Origin: an uncultured Enterococcus sp.
GTDB lineage: Bacteria > Bacillota > Bacilli > Lactobacillales > Enterococcaceae
Length of the DNA stretch: 47,910 bases
Direction: 5' to 3'
Assembly: GCF_913775425.1 (NCBI RefSeq)
Contig: NZ_CAJYIS010000024.1
Location: 1 to 47,910 of the forward strand
A model generated the notes under the pieces. That model ran no database searches, was not told where the DNA came from, and saw only the letters and a list, made by a program, of their open reading frames with translations. The position numbers and the translations under genes are program-made. Shown one piece after another: positions 28,458 through 37,803 of the stretch; within the stretch, counting starts at the first letter, position 1, and each line of letters starts with the position of its first letter.

Positions 28458-28471
28458 AGGAAGTGATCCAA

Positions 28472-29173
28472 ATGGAAGCATTTGTTCCAGAAGTCAGTTC
28501 GGCATTACGTCAAGACATCGTCAAAGTACCTGAGGTCATTAAAGAAGCAAGCGGGATCAGATTATTTGGTAAAAAAATCAAATCGATTTTATTTTCAACT
28601 GATATCGCCGTAATCCACAACACCAATGCAGACGCGGTGATTGCAGTCTATCCGTTTACCCCTCATCCAGCAATTACAAAAAGTATCATTGAATCAGCAA
28701 ATATCCCAGTATTTTCTGGTGTTGGAGGAGGGTTGACTCAAGGCCAACGTTGTGTGTATATGAGTCTATTTGCAGAAGCCCAAGGCTCTTTAGGTGTTGT
28801 GGTCAATGCACCAACGCCTGTTCAAACGGTGAAATCAGTTTGTAAAGTCGTTGATATTCCGGTAATTAGTACCGTGACGAGTCGCTATAGTGAAATTGAA
28901 GAAAAATTAGCAGCTGGTGTGAAGATCATCAACATCAGTGCTGGAAAAGACACGGCAGATACTGTTCGTTATTTTCGAGAAAAATATCCAGAATTGCCTA
29001 TTATTGCGACTGGCGGCCCGACAGAAAAAGAAATATTGGCAACAATCAAAGCTGGAGCCAATGCGATCAGCTATACGCCTCCTACCAATGGAGAATTGTT
29101 TAGTGCAAAAATGAAAAAATACCGTGAATCTGAAAAAGAACAGTTTGATTCCGAACATTCAGCAAAAAAATAG
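28472..29173 (+). CDS. Unrecognised probable TIM-barrel protein
   Basis: About 233 residues. Alternating beta/alpha pattern with glycine-rich strand ends (VFSGVGGGLTQGQ, IINISAGKDTAD, IIATGGPTEKEI) suggests a phosphate-binding TIM barrel, akin in style to KDPG-aldolase or NanE-like enzymes. I cannot name the reaction. The ATG at 28472 is preferred because AGAGGAA at 28456-28462 is nine bases upstream. A GTG at 28463 abuts that site. The last codons, encoding FDSEHSAKK, contain a near-perfect PurR box for the downstream xpt promoter. The stop codon is part of the terminator stem. Confidence 0.7.
   Translation: MEAFVPEVSSALRQDIVKVPEVIKEASGIRLFGKKIKSILFSTDIAVIHNTNADAVIAVYPFTPHPAITKSIIESANIPVFSGVGGGLTQGQRCVYMSLFAEAQGSLGVVVNAPTPVQTVKSVCKVVDIPVISTVTSRYSEIEEKLAAGVKIINISAGKDTADTVRYFREKYPELPIIATGGPTEKEILATIKAGANAISYTPPTNGELFSAKMKKYRESEKEQFDSEHSAKK
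29147..29159 (+). promoter_or_regulatory. Candidate PurR box for xpt-pbuX-purEKB, inside the upstream gene
   Basis: GATTCCGAACATT matches 12 of 13 positions of AWWWCCGAACWWT. Its central G (29153) is 69 bases before the last base of the predicted xpt -10 element, the same distance as at purC. Confidence 0.7.
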
Positions 29174-29203
29174 GTCTTTACCTATTTTTTTGCTTGTTTT
29201 TTT
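29162..29203 (+). terminator. Terminator after the TIM-barrel gene
   Basis: GCAAAAAAATAGGT pairs with ACCTATTTTTTTGC across CTTT, then a T run. The stop codon TAG is in the stem. The -35 of the xpt promoter lies in the T run. Confidence 0.8.
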
Positions 29204-29222
29204 GTAAAATAATCGGCATAAT
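29194..29222 (+). promoter_or_regulatory. Promoter of xpt-pbuX
   Basis: TTGTTT, 17 bases, CATAAT, with an expected start near 29229, about 20 bases before the riboswitch. The -35 is weak (4/6), as expected for an activator-dependent promoter. Confidence 0.55.
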
Positions 29223-29249
29223 AAAACTTGAGTTTTTCATAATTAGTCC

Positions 29250-29317
29250 TTACTTATATATCGTCGTAATTGGTCGACAGTTTCTACCTGATACCGTAAA
29301 TATCAGACTATGAGTAA
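29250..29317 (+). promoter_or_regulatory. Guanine riboswitch (purine aptamer)
   Basis: P1 is formed by TTACTTATA and TATGAGTAA. P2 is GTCG/CGAC with a TTGG-containing loop. The core is GTTTCTACC. P3 is CTGATA/TATCAG with loop CCGTAAA, identical to the B. subtilis xpt loop. The specificity base before TATG is C (GACTATG), which pairs with guanine; adenine aptamers have U. It lies upstream of xpt-pbuX, the classic target. Confidence 0.95.
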
Positions 29318-29333
29318 AAAAGTACGCTGTCTT

Positions 29334-29374
29334 AGTGTATCTTTTTTGCGTAGCAAAAAAGGTGCACTTTTTTT
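29334..29374 (+). terminator. Riboswitch-controlled terminator before xpt
   Basis: AGTGTATCTTTTTTG pairs with CAAAAAAGGTGCACT (G-T pairs allowed), followed by seven T. It is the expression platform: guanine binding should favour this hairpin and switch the operon off. Confidence 0.85.
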
Positions 29375-29439
29375 ATTGACGGAGACTAACATAAGTTTGG
29401 CAGTGGAAAATACCTTACTACAGTTAAAAGGGGTTTCGT

Positions 29440-30024
29440 ATGAAAGAATTACAAGATCGAATTCTACAAGATGGCAACGTATTGACACAAGGGGTATTAA
29501 AAGTGGATTCGTTCATCACACACCAAGTTGATCCAGAATTAATGGCAAAAATTGGACAAGAATTTGCCCGAAAATTTCAAGCACAACACATTACAAAAGT
29601 CGTCACACTAGAATCTTCTGGTATTGCACCGGCTGTTTATACAGCACAAGCATTAGGTGTTCCGATGATTTTTGCCCGCAAAACGAAAAGTTTAACGATG
29701 GATGAAGAATTAGTCACAAGTGAAGTCTATTCATTTACGAAACAAGTAACGAGCCAAATTTCGATCTCTAAAAAATTTTTACAGCAATCAGATCGTATCT
29801 TGATCGTCGATGATTTTTTAGCTAACGGTCAAGCCGCAAAAGGATTAGCTGAGTTGTGCCAACAAGCTGGAGCTAGTGTTTGTGGTATCGGGATTTTGAT
29901 TGAAAAATCCTTCCAGCCAGGACGTCACGTATTAGAATCTTTAGGATTATCCGTTTATTCTTTGGCGAGAATCGCCTCTTTAGAACAAGAAAAAATTGAA
30001 TTTGTAGAGGATGAGACAAAATGA
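29440..30024 (+). CDS. xpt: Xanthine phosphoribosyltransferase
   Basis: Salvages xanthine to XMP using PRPP. The 194-residue protein has the Xpt N-terminus [12 protein letters not shown], the substrate loop LESSGIAPA and the PRPP-binding motif [13 protein letters not shown] near 120-132. The leader carries a guanine riboswitch. Its last four bases overlap the ATG of pbuX (ATGA), so salvage enzyme and permease are translationally coupled. Confidence 0.96.
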   Translation: MKELQDRILQDGNVLTQGVLKVDSFITHQVDPELMAKIGQEFARKFQAQHITKVVTLESSGIAPAVYTAQALGVPMIFARKTKSLTMDEELVTSEVYSFTKQVTSQISISKKFLQQSDRILIVDDFLANGQAAKGLAELCQQAGASVCGIGILIEKSFQPGRHVLESLGLSVYSLARIASLEQEKIEFVEDETK

Positions 30025-31325
30025 AGACACGTCATGCACAGGCTTCTTTAGTAGGGATTCAACATTTACTCGCAATGTACGCAGGTGCGATTGCTGTGCC
30101 GTTATTGATTGGCACTGGATTAGGCCTATCCAATGAAGCCTTGACGTATTTGTTATCTATCGATATTTTAATGTGTGGGATCGCCACTTTACTTCAAGTA
30201 ACAATCAGTCGCTTTTTTGGGATTGGATTACCAGTGATGTTGGGATGTGCGATTCAAGGAGTAGGACCAGCGATTTTGATTGGTCAACAATACGGCTTGC
30301 CCGCAGTATTTGGTGCAGTTATTGCTGCTGGCTTCTTTTTAATGTTCTTTGCACGTGCGTTTTCAAAAATCAAACGCTTGTTTCCACCGATCGTGACAGG
30401 GACGGTCATTACGACGATTGGCTTGACGTTGATTCCTGTAGCTATTGAAAAAATGGGTGGTGGCAATCAAAACGGTGAAAACTTTGGTTCATTTGTATCG
30501 TTAAGTCAAGCCTTTGTTACGATTGTGCTGATTTTACTGGTTCAAGGATTTGGTAAAGGGTTTTTACGTTCGATCGCCGTGTTAATCGGTCTAGTTGGGG
30601 GAACACTGTTTGCAATGGTCACAACAGGGATTTCAACTGTACCGATCCAACAGGCTGCGCTGTTTCAGTTGCCTAAAGTATTTTATTTTGGTTTGCCCAC
30701 ATTCCATGTCATCCCCATCGTTTTAATGATTATTATTGTTACAGTTTGCATGGTAGAGTCGACAGGTGTCTATTTTGCTTTAGCAGAACTAAGTGATAAA
30801 GAATTGACAACAAAAGATTTAGAACGTGGATATCGCACAGAAGGATTGGCGATCTTATTAGGAGGCATCGTCAATACATTTCCGCATACTGGTTTTTCAC
30901 AAAATGTCGGACTTGTTCAACTTTCAGCGATCACTTCGCGTAAACCGATCATGATCGCTGGTGGTCTATTGGTCGTATTGGGCTTATTTCCTAAAGTAGG
31001 TGCTGTAGCCCAAGTCATTCCAGAACCTGTATTAGGCGGAGGAATGCTAGTGATGTTTGGCATGGTCGCAGTGGCCGGCCTTAGAATGTTGCATCATATC
31101 GATTTTTCAAATGAACGGAACTTATTGACGGTTGCAATCTCTCTAGGTTTTGGTTTAGGGTTTAATATGATGCCGACTTTATTTGCACATTTTCCTGAAG
31201 CGATCCAAATGTTTACGAGCAATGGCATCGTGATGAGCAGTATTAGTGCAGTTTGTTTAAATAGTTTATTTCAAGTAAAATCTCGTAAACAAAAATCAAT
31301 GCCTATAGCAGATACGTCGAATTAG
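30021..31325 (+). CDS. pbuX: Xanthine permease (NCS2 family)
   Basis: Integral membrane purine permease of 434 residues with roughly 12-14 hydrophobic segments. NCS2 features include the N-terminal [20 protein letters not shown], the FPPIVTGTV segment and the [13 protein letters not shown] stretch. Coupling to xpt and the guanine riboswitch upstream support xanthine as substrate over uracil. The stop codon falls in the loop of a terminator hairpin. Confidence 0.94.
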   Translation: MKTRHAQASLVGIQHLLAMYAGAIAVPLLIGTGLGLSNEALTYLLSIDILMCGIATLLQVTISRFFGIGLPVMLGCAIQGVGPAILIGQQYGLPAVFGAVIAAGFFLMFFARAFSKIKRLFPPIVTGTVITTIGLTLIPVAIEKMGGGNQNGENFGSFVSLSQAFVTIVLILLVQGFGKGFLRSIAVLIGLVGGTLFAMVTTGISTVPIQQAALFQLPKVFYFGLPTFHVIPIVLMIIIVTVCMVESTGVYFALAELSDKELTTKDLERGYRTEGLAILLGGIVNTFPHTGFSQNVGLVQLSAITSRKPIMIAGGLLVVLGLFPKVGAVAQVIPEPVLGGGMLVMFGMVAVAGLRMLHHIDFSNERNLLTVAISLGFGLGFNMMPTLFAHFPEAIQMFTSNGIVMSSISAVCLNSLFQVKSRKQKSMPIADTSN

Positions 31326-31341
31326 ACGTATGTGCTTTTTT
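31308..31341 (+). terminator. Terminator after pbuX, inside the gene end
   Basis: GCAGATACGTC pairs with GACGTATGTGC (one mismatch) across GAATTA, followed by six T. The pbuX stop codon is at the loop edge. purE starts only 30 bases further on. Confidence 0.75.
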
Positions 31342-31370
31342 GAGCTAGATAAAATAAAGGAGTCAGTGAG

Positions 31371-31856
31371 ATGAAACGAAAAGTTGCAGTGATTATGGGA
31401 AGTAAGTCGGATTGGGAAACCATGAAGCACAGTTGTGAAGTATTAGAACGATTTGGTATTGCATATGACAAAGCAGTCGTATCGGCGCATAGAACGCCAG
31501 ACAAATTATATGCGTTTGCAGATACTGCTCGTGAGCACTACGATGTGATTATTGCGGGTGCAGGAGGAGCAGCACATTTACCAGGAATGGTTGCAGCGAA
31601 AACTACAGTGCCAGTGATTGGGGTACCAGTGAAAAGTCAAGCATTGAATGGAATGGATTCGTTACTTTCGATCGTACAGATGCCAGGTGGGATCCCAGTA
31701 GCGACGACTGCAATTGGAAAATCTGGTGCAATTAATGCGGGACTACTTGCGGCACAAATCGTTTCCATATATGATAGAGATATGGAAGCAAAATTAGCAA
31801 CATATCGAAATGAATTGATGCAAATCGTGGAAGAAAGTAGTGATCAACTTGAGTAA
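31371..31856 (+). CDS. purE: N5-carboxyaminoimidazole ribonucleotide mutase
   Basis: Converts N5-CAIR (product of PurK) to CAIR in purine synthesis. The 161-residue protein has the class I PurE motifs [17 protein letters not shown] and [12 protein letters not shown] with the catalytic serine and histidine. AAAGGAG lies about 10 bases before the ATG. No promoter fits between the pbuX terminator and this gene, so transcription probably comes through from xpt-pbuX. It overlaps purK by 17 bases. Confidence 0.96.
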   Translation: MKRKVAVIMGSKSDWETMKHSCEVLERFGIAYDKAVVSAHRTPDKLYAFADTAREHYDVIIAGAGGAAHLPGMVAAKTTVPVIGVPVKSQALNGMDSLLSIVQMPGGIPVATTAIGKSGAINAGLLAAQIVSIYDRDMEAKLATYRNELMQIVEESSDQLE

Positions 31857-32967
31857 CCTATTGATGCCAGGTGCGACGATTGGAATCGTCGGTGGCGGAC
31901 AACTTGGAAGAATGATGGCCATGAGTGCCAAAAATATGGGCTTTAGAGTAGGAGTATTAGATCCAACAAATGACTGTCCAGCAGCGCAAGTTGCCGATTG
32001 GCATATTGTCGCTGATTATGAAGACACACTTGCGTTGGGTGAATTGGCTAAACGCTGTGATGTGTTGACGTATGAATTTGAGAATGTAAGTGTAGAAGCA
32101 TTGAATCATTTATCAGCAGATGCATCGATTCCTCAAGGGACGGATCTCTTAGCGATTACTCAAGATCGTTTATTAGAAAAAGCCTTTTTAGAAGAACAAA
32201 ATATCGTGATTGCCCCATACGCTACGATCATCAGTCCAACGGATATCCAAGATGCAATCGATAGTTTAGGTTATCCTTGTGTATTAAAACAAACGCGTGG
32301 AGGATATGACGGCAAAGGACAATTGGTCTTGAAAAGTCGCAGTGATGTCTCTGAAGCGATGACGTTATTGCGCCAAGGAACGTGTGAATTAGAAGCATGG
32401 ATTCCTTTTGAAAAAGAATTATCAATTTTAGTTGCCGGTAACGGGAGTGAATATACGACTTTTCCTGTAGTCGAAAACGTGCATCGTAAAAATATTTTAT
32501 ACCAAACGATCGCGCCAGCAAGAATTTCAGAAGACGTTGCTGCTGAGGCTAAACGAATCGCGTTGGTATTGGCACAAGCGCTTGATTTGCGCGGTGTATT
32601 AGCAGTAGAAATGTTTTTAACGGCTTCTGGCAGTCTTTATGTCAATGAATTGGCACCGCGTCCGCATAATTCTGGACACTATACAATCGAAGCGTGTACG
32701 ATGAGTCAATTTGACGCTCATATTCGTGGGATTTGTGGTTGGCCACTTGCTCCAGTACGTCAAACAACTGCTGCCGTTATGGTCAATATTTTAGGGATTG
32801 AACTGCAAAAATCCTATACGATGATCCCTGAAAAACCGCATTGGCAATTTCATTATTATGGAAAAGACAAAGCCAAGATCTATCGTAAAATGGGACATAT
32901 CACCATTCCGACTGAAGATGTTGAGTCGACATTAGAAGAAGTAAAACAAACAAAAATTTGGGAATAA
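31840..32967 (+). CDS. purK: N5-carboxyaminoimidazole ribonucleotide synthase
   Basis: ATP-grasp enzyme that carboxylates AIR with bicarbonate. It has up to 375 residues, with a Rossmann-like start ([14 protein letters not shown]), ATP-grasp loop [12 protein letters not shown] and metal-binding [15 protein letters not shown] at 31840 has GGAAG upstream, within the end of purE. A TTG at 31849 is a possible alternative but lacks a good site. It lies between purE and purB, in the order seen in B. subtilis. Confidence 0.95.
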   Translation: MINLSNLLMPGATIGIVGGGQLGRMMAMSAKNMGFRVGVLDPTNDCPAAQVADWHIVADYEDTLALGELAKRCDVLTYEFENVSVEALNHLSADASIPQGTDLLAITQDRLLEKAFLEEQNIVIAPYATIISPTDIQDAIDSLGYPCVLKQTRGGYDGKGQLVLKSRSDVSEAMTLLRQGTCELEAWIPFEKELSILVAGNGSEYTTFPVVENVHRKNILYQTIAPARISEDVAAEAKRIALVLAQALDLRGVLAVEMFLTASGSLYVNELAPRPHNSGHYTIEACTMSQFDAHIRGICGWPLAPVRQTTAAVMVNILGIELQKSYTMIPEKPHWQFHYYGKDKAKIYRKMGHITIPTEDVESTLEEVKQTKIWE

Positions 32968-32980
32968 AAAGGAGATACAC

Positions 32981-34279
32981 ATGTTAGAACGCTATACACG
33001 CCCTGAGATGGGGGAAATTTGGACAGATGAAAATCGCTACAATGCATGGTTAGAAGTGGAAATATTAGCCGATGAAGCTTGGGCAGAATTAGGTGAGATT
33101 CCTAAAGATGATGTCAAAAAAATTCGTGAACATGCGTCATTTGATAGCAAACGAATCTTAGAGATCGAAGCACAAACCCATCATGATGTAGTAGCCTTCA
33201 CACGTGCGGTATCTGAAACACTTGGCGAAGAACGCAAGTGGATCCATTATGGATTGACATCAACAGACGTTGTCGATACCGCTTACGGATATCTATTAAA
33301 ACAAGCCAATGATTTATTAAGAGAAGACTTGGTTCGTTTGACAGAGGTGATCGGTCAAAAGGCTAAAGCGTATAAACATACAGTCATGATGGGACGCACA
33401 CATGGCGTGCATGCGGAACCAACTACGTTTGGGTTGAAATTGGCATTGTGGTATTCCGAGATGAAACGCAACATCGAGCGTTTTGACCATGCAGCAAAAG
33501 GCGTCGAAGCTGGAAAAATCAGTGGAGCTGTTGGAACTTTTGCCAATATCCCACCGTTTGTTGAAAGTTATGTCTGCGAAAAACTAGGGATTCGTGCTCA
33601 AGAAATCTCAACGCAAGTATTGCCACGTGATCTGCATGCAGAATACGTCGCGATGATGGGGTTGATCGCCACTAGTATTGAAAAATTCGCAACCGAGATT
33701 CGCGGGTTGCAAAAGTCTGAAACTCGTGAAGTCGAAGAATTTTTTGCAAAAGGGCAAAAAGGCTCTTCGGCGATGCCACATAAACGCAATCCGATTGGCT
33801 CTGAAAATATGGCAGGTCTTGCACGTGTGATCCGTGGGCACGTCTTAACTGCTTATGAAAATGTTCCATTGTGGCACGAGCGTGATATCTCACATTCTTC
33901 TGCGGAACGGATTATTTTACCGGATACAACGATTCTATTAGACTATATGCTCAATCGCTTTGCGCGTTTGGTAGAGAATTTAACGGTATTCCCAGAAAAT
34001 ATGCGTCGCAATATGGATGCGACTTTTGGCTTGATCTATAGCCAACGTGTCTTATTAAAGTTGATCGATCATGGCATGACACGTGAAGAAGCCTATGATT
34101 TGGTTCAACCAAAAACAGCGCAAGCTTGGGATGAGCAACGCTTATTTAGACCATTATTGGAAGCAGATGAAACAATTATGGCTACGTTATCTAAAGAAGA
34201 GTTAGATGACGCATTTGATTATAACTACCATTTGAAAAATGTCGATTTGATTTTTGAACGTGTAGGCTTAGGCGAATAA
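32981..34279 (+). CDS. purB: Adenylosuccinate lyase
   Basis: Cleaves SAICAR and adenylosuccinate, working both in IMP synthesis and in the AMP branch. It has 432 residues. The fumarase/aspartase-superfamily signature [15 protein letters not shown] is present, with the [10 protein letters not shown] and [13 protein letters not shown] active-site segments. AAAGGAGA is before the ATG. It is last in the purE-K-B group and ends at a strong terminator. In B. subtilis purC would follow directly; here opuC genes intervene. Confidence 0.96.
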   Translation: MLERYTRPEMGEIWTDENRYNAWLEVEILADEAWAELGEIPKDDVKKIREHASFDSKRILEIEAQTHHDVVAFTRAVSETLGEERKWIHYGLTSTDVVDTAYGYLLKQANDLLREDLVRLTEVIGQKAKAYKHTVMMGRTHGVHAEPTTFGLKLALWYSEMKRNIERFDHAAKGVEAGKISGAVGTFANIPPFVESYVCEKLGIRAQEISTQVLPRDLHAEYVAMMGLIATSIEKFATEIRGLQKSETREVEEFFAKGQKGSSAMPHKRNPIGSENMAGLARVIRGHVLTAYENVPLWHERDISHSSAERIILPDTTILLDYMLNRFARLVENLTVFPENMRRNMDATFGLIYSQRVLLKLIDHGMTREEAYDLVQPKTAQAWDEQRLFRPLLEADETIMATLSKEELDDAFDYNYHLKNVDLIFERVGLGE

Positions 34280-34319
34280 AAAAACAGTGAACCTTTCTTT
34301 AAAGGTTCGCTGTTTTTTT
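34279..34319 (+). terminator. Terminator after purB
   Basis: AAAAACAGTGAACCTTT pairs with AAAGGTTCGCTGTTTTT, followed by T. It separates purEKB from the opuC operon. Confidence 0.85.
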
Positions 34320-34321
34320 AG

Positions 34322-34336
34322 TTGAAAGCGTTAAAG
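34322..34336 (+). promoter_or_regulatory. Possible CcpA cre site before opuC
   Basis: TTGAAAGCGTTAAAG matches the cre consensus WTGNAANCGNWNNCW at all but the last two positions. It ends at the base before a weak candidate -35. Confidence 0.4.
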
Positions 34337-34365
34337 TAGAAAAATGACGAAAGTTCTTGCATAAT
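34337..34365 (+). promoter_or_regulatory. Candidate opuC promoter
   Basis: TAGAAA, 17 bases, CATAAT. The -35 is poor (4/6). Position after the purB terminator and before opuCA supports it. Confidence 0.35.
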
Positions 34366-34400
34366 AAAATAAAGAAGTACGGGAAAAGGAGGAAGTAAAG

Positions 34401-35561
34401 ATGATTGAATTTAAGCATGTGTCAAAAATTTATAAAGGGGGGAAAGTTGCAGTCGAAGATGTCAATTTATCGTTTAATAAAGGGGAATTTATTTGTTTTA
34501 TCGGGACGAGTGGAAGTGGCAAGACGACATGCATGCGCATGATCAATCGCATGAATGAGCCGACTACTGGCGAAATCTTGATTGATGGTCAAAATATCGA
34601 AGAACTAAATCCTGTTGATCTACGTCGGAAAATCGGCTATGTGATTCAAAGTATTGGCTTGATGCCGCATATGACGATTCGTGAGAACATTACCTTGGTC
34701 CAAAAACTATTAAAAGTAAGTCAAGAAGAGCGTGACCGCACGGCTGAAAAAATGATCGATCTCGTCGAATTGCCACGTGAGATGCTCGATCGTTATCCAG
34801 CAGAACTTTCTGGTGGACAACAACAACGGATCGGAGTCGTACGTGCACTAGCTGCAGATCAAGATATTATTTTAATGGATGAACCCTTTGGTGCGCTAGA
34901 TCCGATCACACGTGATGCGTTGCAGGATTTGGTAAAAGATTTACAAGAACGCTTAGGCAAAACAATCGTTTTTGTGACCCACGATATGGACGAAGCATTA
35001 AAATTAGCCAACCGGATTGCGATTATGAGTGAAGGAAAAGTGGTACAGTTTGATACACCGGAACATATTTTACAAGCACCTGCTAATTCATTTGTCGAAG
35101 AATTGATCGGTGAAGACCGCTTATTACAAGCTAGACCAGATGCAACAACGATCGGTGAAGTGCAATTGGCAACCCCAATTACCATCACTCGTGACAAATC
35201 ACTACAAGAAGCGATACGCGTCATGCGAGAAAAGCGTGTGGATACGTTACTTGTAGTGGATGAAGCCAATACCTTAATTGGATTTATCGATGTCGAAATG
35301 ATTGACCGCTTGCGCAAAACGAAAAAAACAGTAGAAGAAGCGATGAATACCAAAGTATTTTATGTGCGCCAAGATTCTCTATTACGTGATACCTTGCAGC
35401 GAATTTTAAAACGTGGGATAAAATATGTTCCTGTCGTGGATCATGACCGCAAATTGACCGGGATTTTAACGAGAGCTTCGTTGGTTGATCTTGTATATGA
35501 TGTGATTTGGGGCGAGGAAGAAACCATCAGTACCGCTTTAGATGCAAAAGGAGAGGAGTAA
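34401..35561 (+). CDS. opuCA: Osmoprotectant ABC transporter ATP-binding protein
   Basis: ATPase of an OpuC-type importer for glycine betaine, carnitine or choline. It has 386 residues. Walker A GTSGSGKT is at 35-42, with signature LSGGQQQR and Walker [12 protein letters not shown] downstream. Two C-terminal CBS domains (about 250-375) are the usual ionic-strength or nucleotide sensor of this family. AAAGGAGG precedes the ATG. The next gene overlaps only by its ribosome site. The four genes are in the order A-B-C-D. Confidence 0.94.
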   Translation: MIEFKHVSKIYKGGKVAVEDVNLSFNKGEFICFIGTSGSGKTTCMRMINRMNEPTTGEILIDGQNIEELNPVDLRRKIGYVIQSIGLMPHMTIRENITLVQKLLKVSQEERDRTAEKMIDLVELPREMLDRYPAELSGGQQQRIGVVRALAADQDIILMDEPFGALDPITRDALQDLVKDLQERLGKTIVFVTHDMDEALKLANRIAIMSEGKVVQFDTPEHILQAPANSFVEELIGEDRLLQARPDATTIGEVQLATPITITRDKSLQEAIRVMREKRVDTLLVVDEANTLIGFIDVEMIDRLRKTKKTVEEAMNTKVFYVRQDSLLRDTLQRILKRGIKYVPVVDHDRKLTGILTRASLVDLVYDVIWGEEETISTALDAKGEE

Positions 35562-35566
35562 AGGGA

Positions 35567-36199
35567 ATGAAAGAATTTTTTGATAAGTACGGAGTGGAAA
35601 TGCTCCAAAAAAGTTTAGAACACCTATACATCTCAGCGATTGCCCTATTTTTAGGTATTGTGATTGCCGTACCTGTAGGCATTGCATTGACACGCTCGAA
35701 AAAAATAGCAAATCTTATAATTACCGTAACGAGTGCTTTACAAACGATTCCTTCACTTGCCTTACTCGCCTTGATGATTCCTTTGTTTGGTGTGGGGAAA
35801 TTTCCCGCGATCATTGCGCTCTTTATCTATTCCTTACTTCCGATTTTAAGAAATACATACATTGGCATGAATAATGTCAGTCCAGAATATAAGGATGTCG
35901 CTAAGGGGATGGGCATGACAAATCTAGAATCGATTTTTCGAGTAGAATTGCCACTAGCAGTGCCAACAATTATGGCAGGTATTCGTTTGGCAGCAGTTTA
36001 TGTGATTGCTTGGGCTACTTTAGCTTCTTATATCGGTGCTGGTGGGTTGGGCGATATGATTTTTAGCGGACTAAATAATTATCAACCAGATCTTATTTTA
36101 GCAGGAACGATTCCTGTTACGATCCTTGCCTTGCTAGCGGACTTTTTACTAGGTGGAGCAGAACACCTCTTTACACCAAAAGCTTTGAGGGGGGCGTAG
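35567..36199 (+). CDS. opuCB: Osmoprotectant ABC transporter permease
   Basis: Membrane subunit of about 210 residues with five to six hydrophobic helices and the permease coupling loop around [12 protein letters not shown] take the ATG at 35567, with AGGAG at 35554-35558. Longer in-frame versions would run far into opuCA. It pairs with OpuCD (37126) to form the channel. Confidence 0.93.
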   Translation: MKEFFDKYGVEMLQKSLEHLYISAIALFLGIVIAVPVGIALTRSKKIANLIITVTSALQTIPSLALLALMIPLFGVGKFPAIIALFIYSLLPILRNTYIGMNNVSPEYKDVAKGMGMTNLESIFRVELPLAVPTIMAGIRLAAVYVIAWATLASYIGAGGLGDMIFSGLNNYQPDLILAGTIPVTILALLADFLLGGAEHLFTPKALRGA

Positions 36200-36201
36200 A
36201 G

Positions 36202-37125
36202 ATGAAAAAACGAATCGGAATGTTGCTTAGCTTAATTGGGATGAGTTTTTTATTTAGTGCCTGTTCATTTCCGGGATTAGCGTCAAATCAATCAGAAGAT
36301 ACGATTGCCATTACAGGTGGGATTACGTCGGAGTCACAAATACTCGGAAGTATGGTGGCTGAAATGATTGAGCATTATACAGATAAAAAGACTACTGTCA
36401 TTAATAATTTAGCCACGACTACCATCAATCATCAAGCGATGATCAATCAAGATGCTCAGATTTCTGCCGCACGTTACACGGGGACAGATTTGACCACAAC
36501 ATTGGGTCTAGATCCATTAAAAGATCCCACAAAAGCACTTGATACGGTGAAAAAAGAATTCAAAGAGCGGTTTGATCAAACTTGGCTAACGCCTTATGGA
36601 TTTGACAATACGTATGTCTTTTTAGTTCGTAAAGATACAGCAGAAAAATATAATTTGAAAACAGTCAGTGACTTAAAAAAAGTTGCCGATCAATTAAGTG
36701 CTGGTGTCGATACCTCTTGGATCACACGTAAGGGAGATGGATATGAAGGCTTCCAAAAAGAGTATGGCTTTTCGTTTAAAACGATTTTACCGATGCAAAT
36801 TGGCTTAGTTTACGATGCAGTTGCTGCGGGGAAAATGGATGTGGTACTTGGTTATTCAACGGATGGTCGAATTGCTAGTTACGATCTAGTGATGCTAGAA
36901 GACGATCGTAAATTCTTCCCGCCTTATGATGCAGTGCCAGTCATTAGCGATCAATTAGTAGCAGAAATGCCAGAATTAGTTCAGATTATTGACAAACTCG
37001 GTGGCAAAATTTCTACTGAAGAAATGCAAAAACTCAATTATGAAGCCGACAATAACTTGGTCGAACCCAGTATCGTCGCAAAAAATTTCTTAAAAGAACA
37101 TGACTATTTTGAGGAGGACAAGTAA
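36202..37125 (+). CDS. opuCC: Osmoprotectant-binding lipoprotein
   Basis: Solute-binding protein of 307 residues, anchored outside the cell. The signal peptide has a basic start (MKKR), a hydrophobic core and a lipobox LFSAC with Cys21 as the lipidated residue. The mature part is an OpuAC-like type II binding fold (ITGGITSESQILGSMV; DTSWITRKGDGYEGF), with aromatic residues that can cage quaternary amines. Its stop and the ATG of opuCD are directly adjacent. Confidence 0.94.
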   Translation: MKKRIGMLLSLIGMSFLFSACSFPGLASNQSEDTIAITGGITSESQILGSMVAEMIEHYTDKKTTVINNLATTTINHQAMINQDAQISAARYTGTDLTTTLGLDPLKDPTKALDTVKKEFKERFDQTWLTPYGFDNTYVFLVRKDTAEKYNLKTVSDLKKVADQLSAGVDTSWITRKGDGYEGFQKEYGFSFKTILPMQIGLVYDAVAAGKMDVVLGYSTDGRIASYDLVMLEDDRKFFPPYDAVPVISDQLVAEMPELVQIIDKLGGKISTEEMQKLNYEADNNLVEPSIVAKNFLKEHDYFEEDK

Positions 37126-37791
37126 ATGGATCTACAAAATATGAATGTTTTCGAACAATTTATCTATTATTTCAATGAAAATGGCGGATATGTTTTTGAA
37201 CAATTTTTACGCCATTTTTTGATTTCGATCTACGGAGTATTGTTTGCAGCGATCGTTGCGATTCCAATCGGGATCTTGATTTCTAAAAAACGTCGTTTAG
37301 CAAATTGGATTATTCGTTTGGCTAATATCATCCAAACGGTTCCTTCTTTGGCAATGATTTCAATTTTAATGATTGCCTTTGGTTTAGGGGTAAATGTCGT
37401 CATTATTACCGTCTTTTTATATTCATTGCTACCGATTATCAAAAATACGTATACGGGAATGGTCCAAGTTGACCGTGCCATTTTAGATGTCGGCAAAGGC
37501 ATGGGAATGACGGCATTCCAACGCCTATACATGGTCGAATTGCCCTTAGCGATTTCAGTCATCATGGCAGGAATTCGAAATGCGCTAGTCGTTGCGATTG
37601 GAATTACTGCTATCGGGGCTTTCGTAGGAGCAGGTGGTCTAGGTGATATTATCATTCGTGGAACGAATGCTACAGATGGAGCCTCGATTATTTTAGCAGG
37701 TGCTTTACCTACTGCGTTAATGGCGATTATTTCTGATTTTGTATTAGGCCAAATCGAAAAACGTTTAGATCCAGTAGTGACAAAAAAATAA
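37126..37791 (+). CDS. opuCD: Osmoprotectant ABC transporter permease
   Basis: Second channel subunit, 221 residues with about six hydrophobic helices and the coupling loop DVGKGMGMTAFQR. Similar to OpuCB along its length, as expected for paralogous half-channels. Ribosome site GGAGGA lies at the end of opuCC. It is the last transporter gene; a DUF697 gene follows after 12 bases. Confidence 0.93.
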   Translation: MDLQNMNVFEQFIYYFNENGGYVFEQFLRHFLISIYGVLFAAIVAIPIGILISKKRRLANWIIRLANIIQTVPSLAMISILMIAFGLGVNVVIITVFLYSLLPIIKNTYTGMVQVDRAILDVGKGMGMTAFQRLYMVELPLAISVIMAGIRNALVVAIGITAIGAFVGAGGLGDIIIRGTNATDGASIILAGALPTALMAIISDFVLGQIEKRLDPVVTKK

Positions 37792-37803
37792 AGGAGTAGC
37801 AAA

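Noticed and set aside
29310-29531. 73-codon reading frame across the riboswitch expression platform
   Set aside because: It lies on the terminator hairpin, has no ribosome site and overlaps the real xpt start. The aptamer explains the sequence better.
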